From: Gymnothorax reevesii
Lineage: Eukaryota; Chordata; Actinopteri; Anguilliformes; Muraenidae
Direction of reading: 5' to 3'
Assembly (NCBI GenBank): GCA_029721435.1
Contig: CM056587.1
Location: 14,789,667-14,853,666 of the forward strand
DNA: 64,000 nt
Shown here piece by piece: positions 10,797 to 23,029 of the stretch; position 1 is the first letter of the stretch, and every line of letters begins with the position of its first letter. The notes under the pieces were generated by a model. That model saw only the letters and a program-made list of their open reading frames with translations. It searched no databases and was not told the DNA's origin. Made by a program: the position numbers and the translations under genes.

Positions 10797-12279
10797 TATA
10801 TTCCTAGCTGAAACAGAATCTAATCACATGTAGCCCCTACTAGTCAATCAAGATGAGTAAAGGGGCAGCAATCAATGGTGGCATACAGGGCAGTCAATTA
10901 AAAAGGTTTTAAATAAGCTTTTCCAAAATTGAGTCACTACAACCCTGAGAGCTCCCTAAGCATGCAGTCATAATTATGCACAAACATATTAGGCTGATGC
11001 ATCCAGTAGTATCCAAGATCACCTGTGGACAGACACCCATAAGGACACTAAAGCACACAATTTACACATGCACTTCTCTCTCACACACACAGATGAACAC
11101 ATATGCATACACTCACGCATGGGTGCACGCGCGCACACACACACTGATGCACACATACACTCATGCGTGGGCGTGCACGCACACACCCACAGAAACAAAT
11201 GGGTAATTCCAACTCCCGACTAACCATCTCAGATTTGCTTCATGCCATAAATCCACAAATAGATCACATACAAAGTTCTCATTCAGTGTACAGAGCCTTA
11301 TTATATCAAACAATCATAAGCGAAAATTTGAACCATTTAGTGCAAACAGTTCAAAAGTTATTAGCCATCAAACTATGGATGTCTGATTGCAGTACTCGTT
11401 TTTATGCTAAATATGGGGCCACGTCTCATTTTTGAAGGCCTAATATCTCCAAAACTAGTGGAGATATTGGCCTAAAATTTCGAACAGCAGTTATTAGTAT
11501 CAAGGACATTAAAATAAATATTAAAAAATGAACAAAATCTGAGATGATCAATTGGGAACTTTCTCTGAAATCTGGTGAATTGGCACGGAATTACCCAAAT
11601 GCACGATCCCCTACAGACTGACACATGGCAGAGGTAACATCTATGTATGGTATCTACCATACCCATGAAAATACTTTTGTTAAGGTTACACAAGTAAAGC
11701 TCCTAGAGTGCAAAAAAGACAAATCAAGTGTCTGAAGTGTGCCAAGTATCTCTGAAACAATGACTGGAAGGGAGAGCCACAGTCATATGAGATCAAAATC
11801 TTTGATCATTGAGCATACGGACAATCAACATATTCAGCAACAAAACAAGAATGCGCATACAAGGCAGTACTTCATGCTGACAGTCAAATACAGTGGTGAG
11901 TGATTGATTTTGTTGGGTATAAGTTCAAAGGCATATCAAATTTCATCAAGTACTGGGAAATTTGGTGGACTTGTCATCAAAGTATGGCTGAAAATCTGGC
12001 TCTCGCTGCTCGGAGAAAGAGACTTTTCTCGGTCAGCAATTTTTTTTTTGTCGGATTTTTTCCCCTTTTTTTAAGTGTTTGTAAAGTTTTTGTTGAAGCT
12101 AATGTTCATCCTCTTACCTTGTTTGGGGAGAATTTAATGAGAAAATAGATAGAATAATACCCGGCTAATTTTATGGATTGCACTAAGGTGCGCATAATGA
12201 TTTACTGATGAGCATAATGATTAGTGTAATGATAATTTTATTCACAAAGTATACATTTTTTTTTAGCACTGCCCTAACC
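10797..12279. other. Intergenic between dnajc10 and nup35: no gene recognised
   Basis: Holds a CA/CACGC-rich stretch (11050-11190) and, at about 11210-11500, moderately repetitive-looking sequence ('tatctccaaaactagtggag') of the kind seen in fish interspersed repeats. Nothing coding was found. Confidence 0.5.
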
Positions 12280-12512
12280 CAGCCTGGCGCCAGTATCACG
12301 TGATTCATAGCCAGTATGACGTTTGCATCATGACTCATCGGCGCTACCGGTCTGACCGATTTCCGCCATTATTTGAAAGTTGAGTATTGGCAGCATTAAT
12401 GTCTCAGGCATTTGGATAGAAGTCACCAAATTCCGAGAATTTTCTGCCTGTAAAGTCGTAATTACATTGCAGCTACACATCCTCTGCGGCTCATCCCGAA
12501 TGGAATTCCAAG
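12280..12512 (+). promoter_or_regulatory. Candidate nup35 promoter/5'UTR with TCACGTGA E-box
   Basis: This CG-containing stretch lies directly before the proposed nup35 start codon at 12500. It has a perfect TCACGTGA palindrome at 12296-12303, a USF/TFE-type E-box, and no obvious TATA box. Promoter function is inferred from position. Confidence 0.35.
12500..12512 (+). CDS. nup35: nup35 exon 1, 13 coding bases (start codon plus three codons)
   Basis: ATG GAA TTC CAA G joins in phase to the exon at 14128 to give [12 protein letters not shown], resembling the EPQG...EPMMLGSP start in mammals. The start context is reasonable. The donor (gttggt) is weak. This choice makes the whole CDS an exact multiple of three. 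An upstream in-frame ATG in an unseen exon cannot be excluded. Confidence 0.55.
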
Positions 12513-15500
12513 GTTGGTCGCCGGTCATTTCTATGCCCTGTTGCTAATGGCTCAGAAAAACACGTTTCGCTGTCTCGCTAACGTTAGCCGGCTAACTTAC
12601 AGTCTTGCTGCTTGTCCTATTTTAAGTAGTGGCCGATAACATAACGTCTGCAACGCAATGTAGTCAGTTAGCTACATACTTTCAATATTTACTAAAGTTG
12701 CTAGCTAGTTACTCAGAAAGTGTTGTTTTGATTATTTACTCGGTGCGCTGATGCCGCTTCGTTGAATAGGGTCGAGACTTTATAACGTTAGGCTGCCAGT
12801 TTACTAAAGAGTTGGAATATGGCGGTATCACGTTAACTCAGGCGCTTTCACACTGGACGCGAAGCGAGTTTTTCGTACGACAGGTTACATTCATTGTCAA
12901 TGCAAAGACGCGAATACACGTCAAAAATTCGTTTCGCGTCCGGTGTGAAAGCAGTTCTTAGTCAGAATTAGTTTGCCGCACCATTAACTTGGTTATCCAG
13001 TGCGGCACTCATCAGTTCTGTGGGCAGCTAACGTTTAATTTAATCCTCCTATCATGTTCTGGGTCAGTTTGACCCGACCCAATGTTTAAAGTCTCCAAAA
13101 ATATGGTTTACATACTTTTTTTTCAGCTAGATTTCTTTCCCTTAACTTTGTGGGTCAAACATGAATATATTTTATGTTCTGTGCACGTGTTGTAAGCACT
13201 GGTGGTGTTTGGGTCATTTTCACCCCATAATGAATTATTACATAAAACCATCATGTTGATCTGGTTTTTCTAGTATTGATTGTGGGCATTTTCAAATTAA
13301 TTTCTCATTAATTTCACATGTGGTCACATTCATTTGGCTATAATCATGTAAAATCGATGTTTGATGTATAAGGGGAGGATGGGAGGTGGGGTTAATCTGC
13401 TGAAAACATTCTGCTGGAAAACTACAACCATCTTACTTTCCTTCATAATTTCTTAATATATTGGGATGAAATTTTCACCAGTTATTCTTGAGATGTATAT
13501 CTATCAATAAGAAATTATGAAGGAAAGTATAGATGGTTGTAGGTTTTCAGCAGATTATCCCTACCTGAGGATGGGTGAGTTGTGTTTTATTTACCTGGCT
13601 ATTAAAATGGTCAGTAGAAAGGCATAAATGTGTTGAGAGGAGACTGGGTGACAATTTCAGTTACAAACATCTTATGTAGTTTTACAATGCAGGGATCAAA
13701 CTTTTTTGGTTTATTCACACCATTTAATAAATTTAATAAACCATTTTTGGTTTATTAAATTGAACACAATGGGAGGGTTAAGTAAGGGGGTTAAGCCCCC
13801 CCCGCCCCCCTTCATTTACACAGCTATATTTCCATGCCCTCGTTAAGTTTCAAAATCTCACTCTTTGGTTGATATCAGAGACGATATCACAAAGTACCAA
13901 GAAATTCACTGTGGTATTTTCAATCATAACCCGCTGGACATGGTATGTGACTCCTACGCTTTTTGTCTGATTGCGCCATCTGTGTATTTTCCATGGCTCC
14001 TTCTCCTCATCCTCAGGAAGTCTCAATCTGACGATGAGTCATCAGAGACAATGTAACACAGTCCCGGTCTTTGGAATAATGAGAAACTTGGCTGTAATAC
14101 AGTTTCTGTTGCATATAAATTACATAGGTACGGAACCGATGACCTTGGGGTCTCCTGCCTCCCCGAAGTCTGGACCGGGCGCACAGTTCTTGCCGGGATT
14201 TCTGATGGGTGACATCCCGGCACCCGTCACCCCGCAGCCGCGATCGTTCGGTGGAAGTGGAACCGGACTGGACATAAGGCCAACTGGCTTAGCTGGTGAG
14301 GCTTGGATCACTCTATCCCTGTAATTCTGTTATTTTGTGCGTAGATAAGTTTTGTAATATTTGCGTGCCGCCCTCTTTATTCAGCCCAGTATGATCTCTG
14401 AGCCAAGACCCATTTCAGGGCTTTGGTCCTCATATAATTTTTATTTTAATGAATTGTATATAAATCCATAATGATAATAACTTCCATCTCCCAGAACGTG
14501 ATGTTAATTCATTTTGTTTGCCTAACGTGTAAAATTAAAAGTATTTTTATTGTCTGCTCAAGCTTATTAAAGCTGTATGCAAGTATACATTTTAACCCAA
14601 ATATTTACTCTTGGTCTCAAGACTTTTATTTATGCTCAGAGCCTTTAACATTTTGCTTTCAAAAATTACATTCAGAATTGACTTTCAATGGCACGCTGAG
14701 TGATTTAATCCCTAAGCTTCTCTAAGCAGTTGCAGTTCCTGCACAGTTTTACTGCTTGGTGCCCAGAAGCTTTTGCCAACCTTCAAAGTATGTGAACAGC
14801 TGTGCAAAGAATAATGTCCGCGAGTTCTGATAACACACACAGTAATTTGCAAGATCAAACAGAGCTGTATTGCTAGAATATGCCAGTGATAAAACTGCGT
14901 AGGTAAGGGTGATTGTCCCTGGCTCTTTTCTCATCCTGATTCCTCTCCTCGGTGGCTGAGCAGCTGATAGGGAGAATTGGCAAACATGATGAGAGCCCTG
15001 TGAATTTGAAAGGTGTGAAGTGATTGTACTGGTGAGGACTGTGTTCACTGTGCAGGTGGGTCCCCCCCTCAGCCTGTGGTCCCAACGCCGAAAGATAAGA
15101 GTGGGGCTCCCCCAGTCAGGAGTATATACGATGACATCACCACGCCTTGTATAGGAGTGTCTCCACTCAGCTCCCGAAAGCAGGTAAAAGGCGTGTCTAT
15201 GCCTGGGTGCCAGTAACCTGATTACAGTGTCTTTTTGCTATGTTGGTGATCTCATTACCGTGCGTTTTGGCCGAGCTGGTGACCTCATCGCTGTGTGCGT
15301 GTGTTTTGACTGTGTTGGTGACATCATTACTGTGCTTTTTAGCCGCGCTGGTGACCTCATTGCTATGTGTCTGTTTGGCTGTGTTGGTGATGTAACTGTG
15401 CGTTTTGGCTGCGCTGTGACCTCATTGCTGTGTGCGTGTGTTTTGACTGTGTTGGTGACATCATTACTGAGCTTTTTAGCCGCGCTGGTGACCTCATTGC

Positions 15501-17324
15501 TATGTGTCTGTTTGGCTGTGTTGGTGATGTAACTGTGCGTTTTGGCTGCGCTGTGACCTCATTGCTGTGTGCGTGTGTTTTGACTGTGTTGGTGACATCA
15601 TTACTGAGCTTTTTAGCCGCGCTGGTGACCTCATTGCTATGTGTCTGTTTGGCTGTGTTGGTGACGTAACTGTGCGTTTTGGCTGCGCTGGTGACCTCAT
15701 TGCTGTGTGCGTGTGTTTTGACTGTGTTGGTGACATCATTACTGTGCTTTTTAGCCGTGCTGGTGACCTCATTGCTATGTATCTGTTTGGCTGTGTTGGT
15801 GACGTAACTGTGCGTTTTGGCTGCGCTGGTGACCTCATTGCTGTGTGCGTGTGTTTTGACTGTGTTGGTGACATCATTACTGTGCTTTTTAGCCGTGCTG
15901 GTGACCTCATTGCTATGTATCTGTTTGACTGTGTTGGTGACGTAACTGTGCGTTTTGGCTGAGCTGGTGACCTCATTGCTGTGTGCGTGTGTTTTGACTG
16001 TGTTGGTGACATCAATACTGTGCTTTTTTGCCGTGCTGGGGACCTCATTGCTATGTGTCTGTTTGGCTGTGTTGGTGATGTAACTGTGCGTTTTGGCTGC
16101 CCTGTGACCTCATTGCTGTGTGCGTGTGTTTTGACTGTGTTGGTGACATCATTACTGTGCTTTTAAGCCGTGCTGGTGACCTCATTGCTATGTGTCTGTT
16201 TGGCTGTGTTGGTGACGTTACTGTGCGTTTTGGCCGCGCTGGTGACCTCATTGCTGTGTGTGTGTGTGTGTTTTGACTGTGTTGGTGACATCTTTACTGT
16301 GCTTTTTAGCCGCGCTGGTGACCTCATTGCTATGTGTCTGTTTGGCTGTGTTGGTGACATAACTGTGCATTTTGGCCGCGCTGGTGACCTCATTGCTGCA
16401 TGCGTGTTCGGCTGTGTTGGTGACATCATTGCTGCATGTTTTGGCTGTGCTCGATGACATCATTGCCGTGCACTCTGGCTGTGCTGGTGACCTCACAGCT
16501 GAAATCCTGACTCGGTATCACCCTTTTTCTCCAGCCTTTCTCCATTCTACAGTCTCCTATGTCAGGCCTGGCAGCGGCCTCTCCAGGCTTGGGTAAGTCG
16601 CTGCACAGGACACTGTGATGATCAGAAGGCACTATTGGTTCAGTCTGTGTGCAGGTGTTTCTTTAGTTGCATTTCTACCAAACATGATTGGTATTGTACT
16701 CCAAGAATTGGAACGTAACCTGTACAAACTGGCACCTAAACTCAAGATCTAGTTTGTGTTTCTACCGCAGACAATATTCTGAAATTTAGGTGGGGGTGTG
16801 AAGTATGAGCTACATGCAGAGGGCGACTGCTTATTGTGTAAATGGTTCGTGAAGGTGACAGGAAGCGGTGCAAATATTGTAAGCCTCACTAGAATGTCAG
16901 TCCATAACTGTAATCTTGGCCAAATTTCAACTAGAGAATGAATTTTTCTTTGGTAAGAAGCTGGAAAATTGTGATTTCAACCAGTAACAAATGCATGAAC
17001 AAGTGCAAAAAGTGTCATTAAAATCTGCAAGCAAGAGATGCGTGATTAGCCTCAGAATTTATGGTCAAAATTTTGTTGCCTATTTATGTCCCAACCCTTA
17101 TTCAGTTAAATTTTAATATCTCAAAGTCCAGGCGCAGGTAACCAATGTTTGATAGTTTTTTTTTTTCCCCCCAGTATTGGTGTGAATATATTCAAAATTC
17201 AGGGGAAAGTGCGTGGGGCATATGTTGAGCTGTCTTGGCTACTCGATTTCAGGACATTCCAATAAAATGCACCAAAAAAAAAACCATTGGGCTTGAGATA
17301 CGCGAAAGACATGCATACAACATT

Positions 17325-17372
<48 letters not shown>

Positions 17373-20300
17373 CAGATTCCTTGCTTTGGGCCTTATTTTT
17401 GCTGTAAATAACCATCATAGTTGTTTTGTTTTGGGTTTGACTGTAGCGAGTGTGTTTAGCCCGGGGGCGGGGCTCCAGAGGGTGTCAGCCCTTTCACCTG
17501 CCCAGGTGGACCCCTTCTACACCCAGGGGGAGACCCTGTCCTCGGACGATCGCCTGGATGACACGTGGGTCACTGTTTTTGGGTGAGCTGCTCCCCCGCT
17601 CCGTTTCACAGTGAAGGGGTTTGAAATCCTTTTCTACTTCGACTTCCTCACTGTTTTGAAAATGTACACCACGCTCACTTTTACTGCAGTTAGGGAAACT
17701 GCGATGCATAGCTATCTGTCAGGTTGTGACTGACGATACTTTTTATTGTCAATTAATTTGTTGGTTGTTTTTTCTCAGTTAATCGGTTAGTTGTTTGGTC
17801 TACAGAATGTTAAAAAATGGTCAAATAAAATGCTGATCGCTGTTTCCCAAAGCTTAAGATGATGTCTACAAATCTGTCGTTTAGTCCACAACCCAAAGAT
17901 GCACGGTGAAATGTCACAGAGGAGTAAAGACGCCCGAAAATATTTGACATTTAAGAAGCTGGAATCAGTGAAAGTTGACTCTTCTTATCACTGAAATGAA
18001 TCAATTATCAAAATAGTTGCCGATTAATTTTAAGAGCTTAAAAGTAATTGATTAATCGACTATTCACCGCAGCTGTATTGTACAGTGGGTGGGGCTCGGG
18101 TCTGTTCTGTGTGGAGTTGGCGTGTTTTTGCCATGTTCATGTGGACTTCCATCTGACACTGCAGTTTCCTTTCACAATCCATATACACGCATACCAGGCT
18201 ATTTTGCCATAGTAATGAGTATGTGAATGAACAGTGTGCATCCTATGATAGATGGGTGTTTTCTGTGTATTCCTGCTTCTCTCTCTATGCTGTGATAAGC
18301 CATCGCTCCCCCAATCCCCCACAACTCTGACCAGTTATTTGGGGTGGGTTGACTAATGGATGCAAAGATGATTTTTTTGGGGAATTTTTCCTTTATTTGA
18401 TAGTTATACAGAGTAGAGGGACAGGAAAGTTGGGGAGAAGAATGGGGGAAGACATGCAGCAAATGACCAGAGCTGGAGTCGAACCCAGGTCGCTGCAGGA
18501 AGGACACAGCCTTTATAGTACACGCGCTTAGACCGATGAGGCACCGGGGCGCGATGCATGGATGATTCTTATCAATAGTTTTGGGATGTTTTGCAGAACT
18601 GGGTTGATTTTGACTCGGATTAACAGCTTAGGGGTGAATTGCAGGCAGTGTGGCGTTCTCTCTGGCTAACCAATATAACTTCCTCAAAATACACTGGAGT
18701 GCCCAGTCAGCTGCAGCTCACATAAATATTCTGTATTTCTGAGAAATGTAAAATACAGGACTGGTTTATTTCTCCAGGTTTCCTCCAGCCTCGGCCTCTT
18801 ACATCCTGCTACAGTTTGCCCAGTACGGAAACATACTCAAACATGTGGTAAGAGCAGATTCCGTTTTACGGATAAATGGGTTGAAAAGCACTGGCACTGT
18901 GAATGCTGGTTTTGTGAATGCCTGTTTGTGTGCTGTGCTTTATTAAGTGCGCATTGATTTTATCCACAGATGTCCAATACTGGAAACTGGATGCACCTTC
19001 AGTACCAGTCTAAACTCCAGGCTCGGAAAGCTCTCAGCAAAGATGGCAAAGTGTTTGGAGAGGCCATCATGATCGGGGTTAAACCTTGCATAGACAAGGT
19101 GGGTGTTTTAATCACGAATGTGTGTTTGACAACCTGTGTAAATGTATTATGAATGTGTGTGTTTGACTGGCCTTGTAGAGGTATAGTTATTATGAATGTG
19201 CTAGTTTGGCAGATGTGTACATGTACTTCATGTTGGCCGATATACATTATTAACATGCGAGTTTTTCAGGCTTTATAAGTCTATATTTTTATGAATGGGT
19301 GGGTTTGGCAAGCTGTGTAAATGTAAATTCATATTTACAGTGACTGAGTTTACTTGGCAGGCAGTATAAATGTACAGTATAAATGTGTGTGGTTGTTGGG
19401 CAGGGTAAATCTACCTAATAAATGCGTGTGATTGGCAGGCTGTGTAAATGTGCATGATGAATGTGTGCTATTGGCCAGCGGTGTAAATGTAATTTATAAT
19501 AAATGTGTGTGATTGGTAAGCTGTGTAAATGCGCATGATGAATGTGTGCTATTGGTCAGCAGTGTAAATGTAATTTATAATAAATTTGTGTGATTGGTAA
19601 GCTGTGTAAATGTGCACGATGAATGTGCGATGCCGGCAGTTGAAATGTAATGTATAATAAATGTGTGTGATTGGTAAGCTGTGCAAATGTGCACGATGAA
19701 TGTTTGCGATGCCGGCAGTGGAAATGTAATGTATAATAAATGTGTGTGATTGGCAGGCGGTGATGGAGGGCTCGGACAGGGGCAGCTCCTCCTCAGGGTC
19801 AGTTTTCCAGTCCCCAGTGAAGAGCGGGGCCACACCCACCCAGCCCGTTGCCACCCCCCGCTCTGCCATGAGGCCCCTCAGCGCCGCATACAAGGCCTCC
19901 AGCAGTGACTACCAGGTACAGCCAGGGGGCGCACCACAGAGATCACCATCCTCACCTCATACTGTCTTCTAATGAGATCTTATCCAGCTCTGTTTAGAAT
20001 GAGAATTGTGCTCTTTCTTTCATAATGGAAGAGCATTCAGCTATCTCTTTCAATTCCTGAACTAGAGGCACTCCTAGAGTGCAAACCTCCGCCAAGGCAG
20101 CACAGTCCAAATCTTGTTGAGTGGCAACAAAGTTCAGTTATTGTGTGTCAATATTTCAAGATGGCTGCCGTGGCGGCCATATTTTTTGACTGATTGCGGT
20201 CAAAATCAATAGGGTGAATCCCTGATGTAACGGCGATCCACTCACACCATTTCAGAGATATCCATTTATTACTTTTTGAGTTATCTTGTTCACAAACACG

Positions 20301-20618
20301 CGCAGAAACTGCACCGATCACATGACCTCCTGCCAACTACGTTTGGTGTAGGTAATAACTACTAATAAGTTATTTTCAATGTATCCCAATAGTGCAAGCG
20401 TGGTGCTTTTTCTAGTTGGTCATGATTGCACGTCAGTGGGCATTCCAAATGTTGCAAACGGAAATAATTTCTCCTATATCCTGCCTAACGTGTTGCTTTT
20501 CCCTGTAATGTTAATGCTGTGATGTTGCTCCATTTTACAGGTGGTGTCTGACCGACAAGCCCCAAGAAAAGATGACAGTTTTGTTTCCAAAGCGATGGAG
20601 TACATGTTTGGCTGGTGA
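12500..20618 (+). CDS. nup35: Nucleoporin Nup35 (Nup53/MP-44), nine coding exons, complete
   Basis: Scaffold nucleoporin of the Nup93 subcomplex of the nuclear pore. It binds Nup93, Nup155 and Ndc1 and touches the membrane. Exons: 12500-12512, 14128-14295, 15056-15183, 16535-16592, 17447-17582, 18778-18847, 18970-19098, 19757-19915, 20541-20618. They sum to 939 nt: 312 residues plus stop, against 326 in human. Landmarks in order are [58 protein letters not shown] and [19 protein letters not shown]. The last opens the RRM-like MPPN fold (about residues 158-240). After [20 protein letters not shown] comes the conserved C-terminus [10 protein letters not shown]. Introns are GT-AG. Exon 1 has only 13 coding bases and is the least certain part. 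Intron 3 holds a large CRE-motif minisatellite and intron 7 is one tandem array. Confidence 0.95.
12844..12952. mobile_element. Short fold-back MITE in nup35 intron 1
   Basis: 'gctttcacactggacgcgaa' pairs with 'ttcgcgtccggtgtgaaagc' at the right end, with one mismatch in 20. Length about 109 bp. Confidence 0.8.
13391..13562. mobile_element. Fold-back MITE in nup35 intron 1
   Basis: The left arm has 'ctacaaccatcttactttcc' and 'ttcataatttctta'. The right arm ends 'ggttttcagcagattat' with 'gaaattatgaaggaaag'. The arms pair over about 45 bases, apart from a small internal duplication ('ctgctggaaaac') in the left arm. Confidence 0.75.
15211..16500. repeat. 137/138-bp higher-order minisatellite in nup35 intron 3
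   Basis: Unit starts measured at 'ttttgactg': 15304, 15441, 15578, 15716, 15854, 15992, 16129, 16271. Each unit consists of four related ~34-bp subunits with a GGTGAC(C/A/G)T(C/A)A core. The array decays after 16300. Both strands are open in several frames only because of the periodicity. Confidence 0.92.
17327..17374. repeat. (CA)n microsatellite, nup35 intron 4
   Basis: About 20 CA units with one G interruption. Confidence 0.95.
18085..18300 (+). mobile_element. Strongly decayed copy of the GGGCAGCAC SINE-like family
   Basis: 'ttctgtgtggagttggcgtg', 'cactgcagtttcctttcac' and 'gtgcatcctatgatagatgg' correspond in order to the middle and 3' parts of the family. Confidence 0.4.
18362..18553 (-). 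mobile_element. tRNA-derived SINE, minus strand, nup35 intron 5
   Basis: On the minus strand it starts GCGCCCCGGTGCCTCATCGG, has an A-box-like TCTAAGCGCG and a B-box GGTTCGACTCC (plus 18475-18485), then a CT-rich body. This is the layout of a tRNA-headed SINE common in fishes. Confidence 0.7.
19099..19756. repeat. Minisatellite filling nup35 intron 7 from donor to acceptor
   Basis: Units of about 40-82 bp with 'aaatgtgtgtgattggcagg' and 'ctgtgtaaatg'. The right edge 'gtgtgattggcag' is the acceptor of exon 8 itself. Confidence 0.85.
20061..20340 (+). repeat. Interspersed repeat with CCTCCGCCAAGG signature, nup35 intron 8
   Basis: 'gagtgcaaacctccgccaag' is the complement of 'cttggcggaggt...gctct' signatures at about 22816 and, degraded, at about 23808. 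It is followed by moderately conserved repeat sequence up to 'cacatgacctcctgcc'. Confidence 0.45.
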
Positions 20619-21275
20619 AGCACCGCAGACAATGAAAACCTCAAATACTTTCAAAGAGCAGAATACCAGCAGGCCTGTTGTTTGAACACTGCCATCCTTC
20701 AACACAGCTGTTATTCTTTGAGGCTGAGATGCAGGAGAATTGCACTTTATGTTGTAGTTGGTGCAGGCTATGTTCTGGACATGATTAGTTTGCCAGGGTA
20801 TATGCTGTCTATGCTGTAACGCTAAAAGGAAACTCATTATGTGAACAGAGAACTGGCCTCGTGAGCTAAATGGCGCCACATGTGGTTTGTAAAGCTCACG
20901 GTTGGCCTGAGTGACACGAGACTGATGTACACACAGATTCAGGTTTGAAATTGTGTCTCAAATGTTAATCAGAAGAGGACATGATTGAAAAGTGATTTCA
21001 GGTCAAAGCTATTAATTCCTTATTATAGTATTCAGCAGAACAATTACATTTTTAAAAGACACTTTGCTTCAATTGGGATGGTCATCTGAATTAAAATTTT
21101 TAAATTGTTTGGATTATGAATACTGGCAAACTACATGTATTTATTTTGTATTTTTATAATCGCCCAAAACCGTTAACCGCTAATGCATTTTTCACTGTCC
21201 TGTCTTTTTAATTCTGTTTGTACATAAACTGTTGATTTTGTAAAATGTGTAATAAATGGAGTATGTAATCATCTA
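20619..21275 (+). other. nup35: nup35 3'UTR with AATAAA poly(A) signal
   Basis: The sequence from the nup35 stop codon (20616-20618) runs to an AATAAA at 21251-21256. A T/GT-rich stretch follows (about 21275-21300), as expected downstream of a cleavage site. No other gene-like feature interrupts it. Confidence 0.65.
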
Positions 21276-22124
21276 TCGGATATCGTTGGTCCTTGTTCAT
21301 CCTGCCTCAAAGGTGGTATTTACAAGTATGGTGGAGTGTCGTTGATCTTCACCTCCATATATGGGGTTATTTTCATCTCTCTACTGTTGTTGGCCCCTGG
21401 ATTAACTGCCTGAAATGCTTAACTCCTGCTTGGAAGACTGAAAAACGAGCCTTTTTGGTTTATTACAGATGTGCTACTTTTAGACAACATAAAGACATTA
21501 GGCTGAACAGCAGCAGCACTCGGAGAATAATTACAAATTTTTCCACGTATTAGTGATTGCGCCCAGGTGTGTAAGTATCAGCAGCGGAGGGGCGCAGGTG
21601 TGACTACTTATTACTGGTGATGCAGTATGTGAATATCACTGGTATGAAAGCATCACTGATGGAGTAATTGAGTATTTTATCATGAATACAAGCAGTATCA
21701 TGAAATTTACTTGCACAGTACAGGGTGCATTCAGCACGAGATGTGGACACGTGATCTTGCTTTCTGGACCTCATGCTTATTGGTGATGAACATGGCCCTA
21801 AATTTCATCGAGATTAAAGCATTTTTAATTATTGAATGATGAAAGTAGAATTTTCTTGCAGTTCATTTGCAGTGTTTCCGGGTTTATCTCGTAAAAACTA
21901 AAGCACTTGCCGCTCGAGCAGCAAACATGGGAAGCAGGATTTAGGGCTGATTATGCATGACTTTTTTGAGAAACATACGTTTGTGTATAACGAATATTAA
22001 TGAACATGACTAATATGAGTTGCAAAATGTAAAAATTTACCATGCTGACCTAATTATCTTTGACCGAACGTGATATAGTATTTTTTTATTTTTATTATTA
22101 CGTTTTTTTTTTTAGAGAAACAAA

Positions 22125-22475
22125 ACCACTAGGGGGCAGCACATTGGTGTAGCGTTTTTCATAATCGCATCACATCAAGAAGCTCATGGGTTCAAATCCG
22201 GCCTGAGCCCTTCTGTGTGCAGTGAGCATGTTCTGCCTGTATTCAAGCAGGTTTCCTCTGGGTACTGCGGTTTCCTCCCATAGTCCAAAAACATACAGGT
22301 CAGGCTAACTGGAGACACTAAATTGCCCATAGGTATGCGCGTGAGAGCCAATGGTGTGTGCGCCCTGCGATGGATCGGTGAGCTGCCTAGGGTGCGTCCC
22401 TGACTTTCACCCGTAGTCAGCTGGGATAGGCTCCAGCTCCCCCCGCGACCCTAGTGAGAGGATGGATGGATGGAA
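22125..22475 (+). mobile_element. Interspersed repeat of the fish GGGCAGCAC...TTTCCTCCCA...GGATGGATGG family
   Basis: In order: 'gggggcagcac', a tRNA-like 'gggttcaaatcc' box, 'catgttctgcctgt', 'gtttcctccca', 'aaattgcccataggt', 'gctgggataggctccagc' and a GGAT tail. This is a very common SINE-like family in teleost genomes. This copy is fairly complete. Confidence 0.75.
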
Positions 22476-22559
22476 AACTAAGCTATTTAAGCACCTGCAC
22501 AAAGGAGGTAACAGGTTAGGTTGTTGCCATGTCTGTCATCAGTTATTATGTTGTCTTGA

Positions 22560-22850
22560 AGAAGTCTCACACAGACTTATATTTATTCTTGGAGAGGAGG
22601 TGGGGCCGAGCCAAAGAGGACTCTAATAAATTTTTATCCTAGTGAAAGACTCCGCGAGAACAAGCAGAAATGCAACTGAACTGGTTGCATTTTACCTCAT
22701 TTACCCAAGCACCATGTCTGGTTCCCTGAAATTGTGTTGGGGATCACATCATTGAAGTCCTGTAGACTCCATTGTTGATCAATACAACAATGACCATTAA
22801 AAAAAAACTGCATCCTTGGCGGAGGTCTGTGCTCTGTTGAGCTCACTTTA
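22560..22850 (-). repeat. Second member of the CCTTGGCGGAGGT repeat family
   Basis: 'ccttggcggaggtctgtgct' ends this block in the intergenic region. It is inverted relative to the copy at 20061. The upstream part ('caatacaacaatgaccatta') may belong to the same unit. Confidence 0.35.
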
Positions 22851-23029
22851 TAGAAGAAACTAAACATGCACAGGCTGTTACACATTCTGTACTTGCAATA
22901 GAACAATGTTACTGTTTTTATTCACAGTTCTTCTCATACACTTGTGTAATTGAAAGGTATACTCTCGCTCTTTAAAATAACAGACTCTATGTTCTATTTA
23001 CGTCAACAAAACAATGTTGTATTTTTTCC

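Noticed and set aside
15500..16048. 182-codon minus-strand open frame with a repeating [25 protein letters not shown] peptide
   Set aside because: It arises from the periodic minisatellite in nup35 intron 3. Similar open frames exist on the other strand, and there is no start, splice or family evidence.
18475..18486. tRNA gene
   Set aside because: Only A- and B-box-like parts of a SINE head are present. No cloverleaf can be closed.
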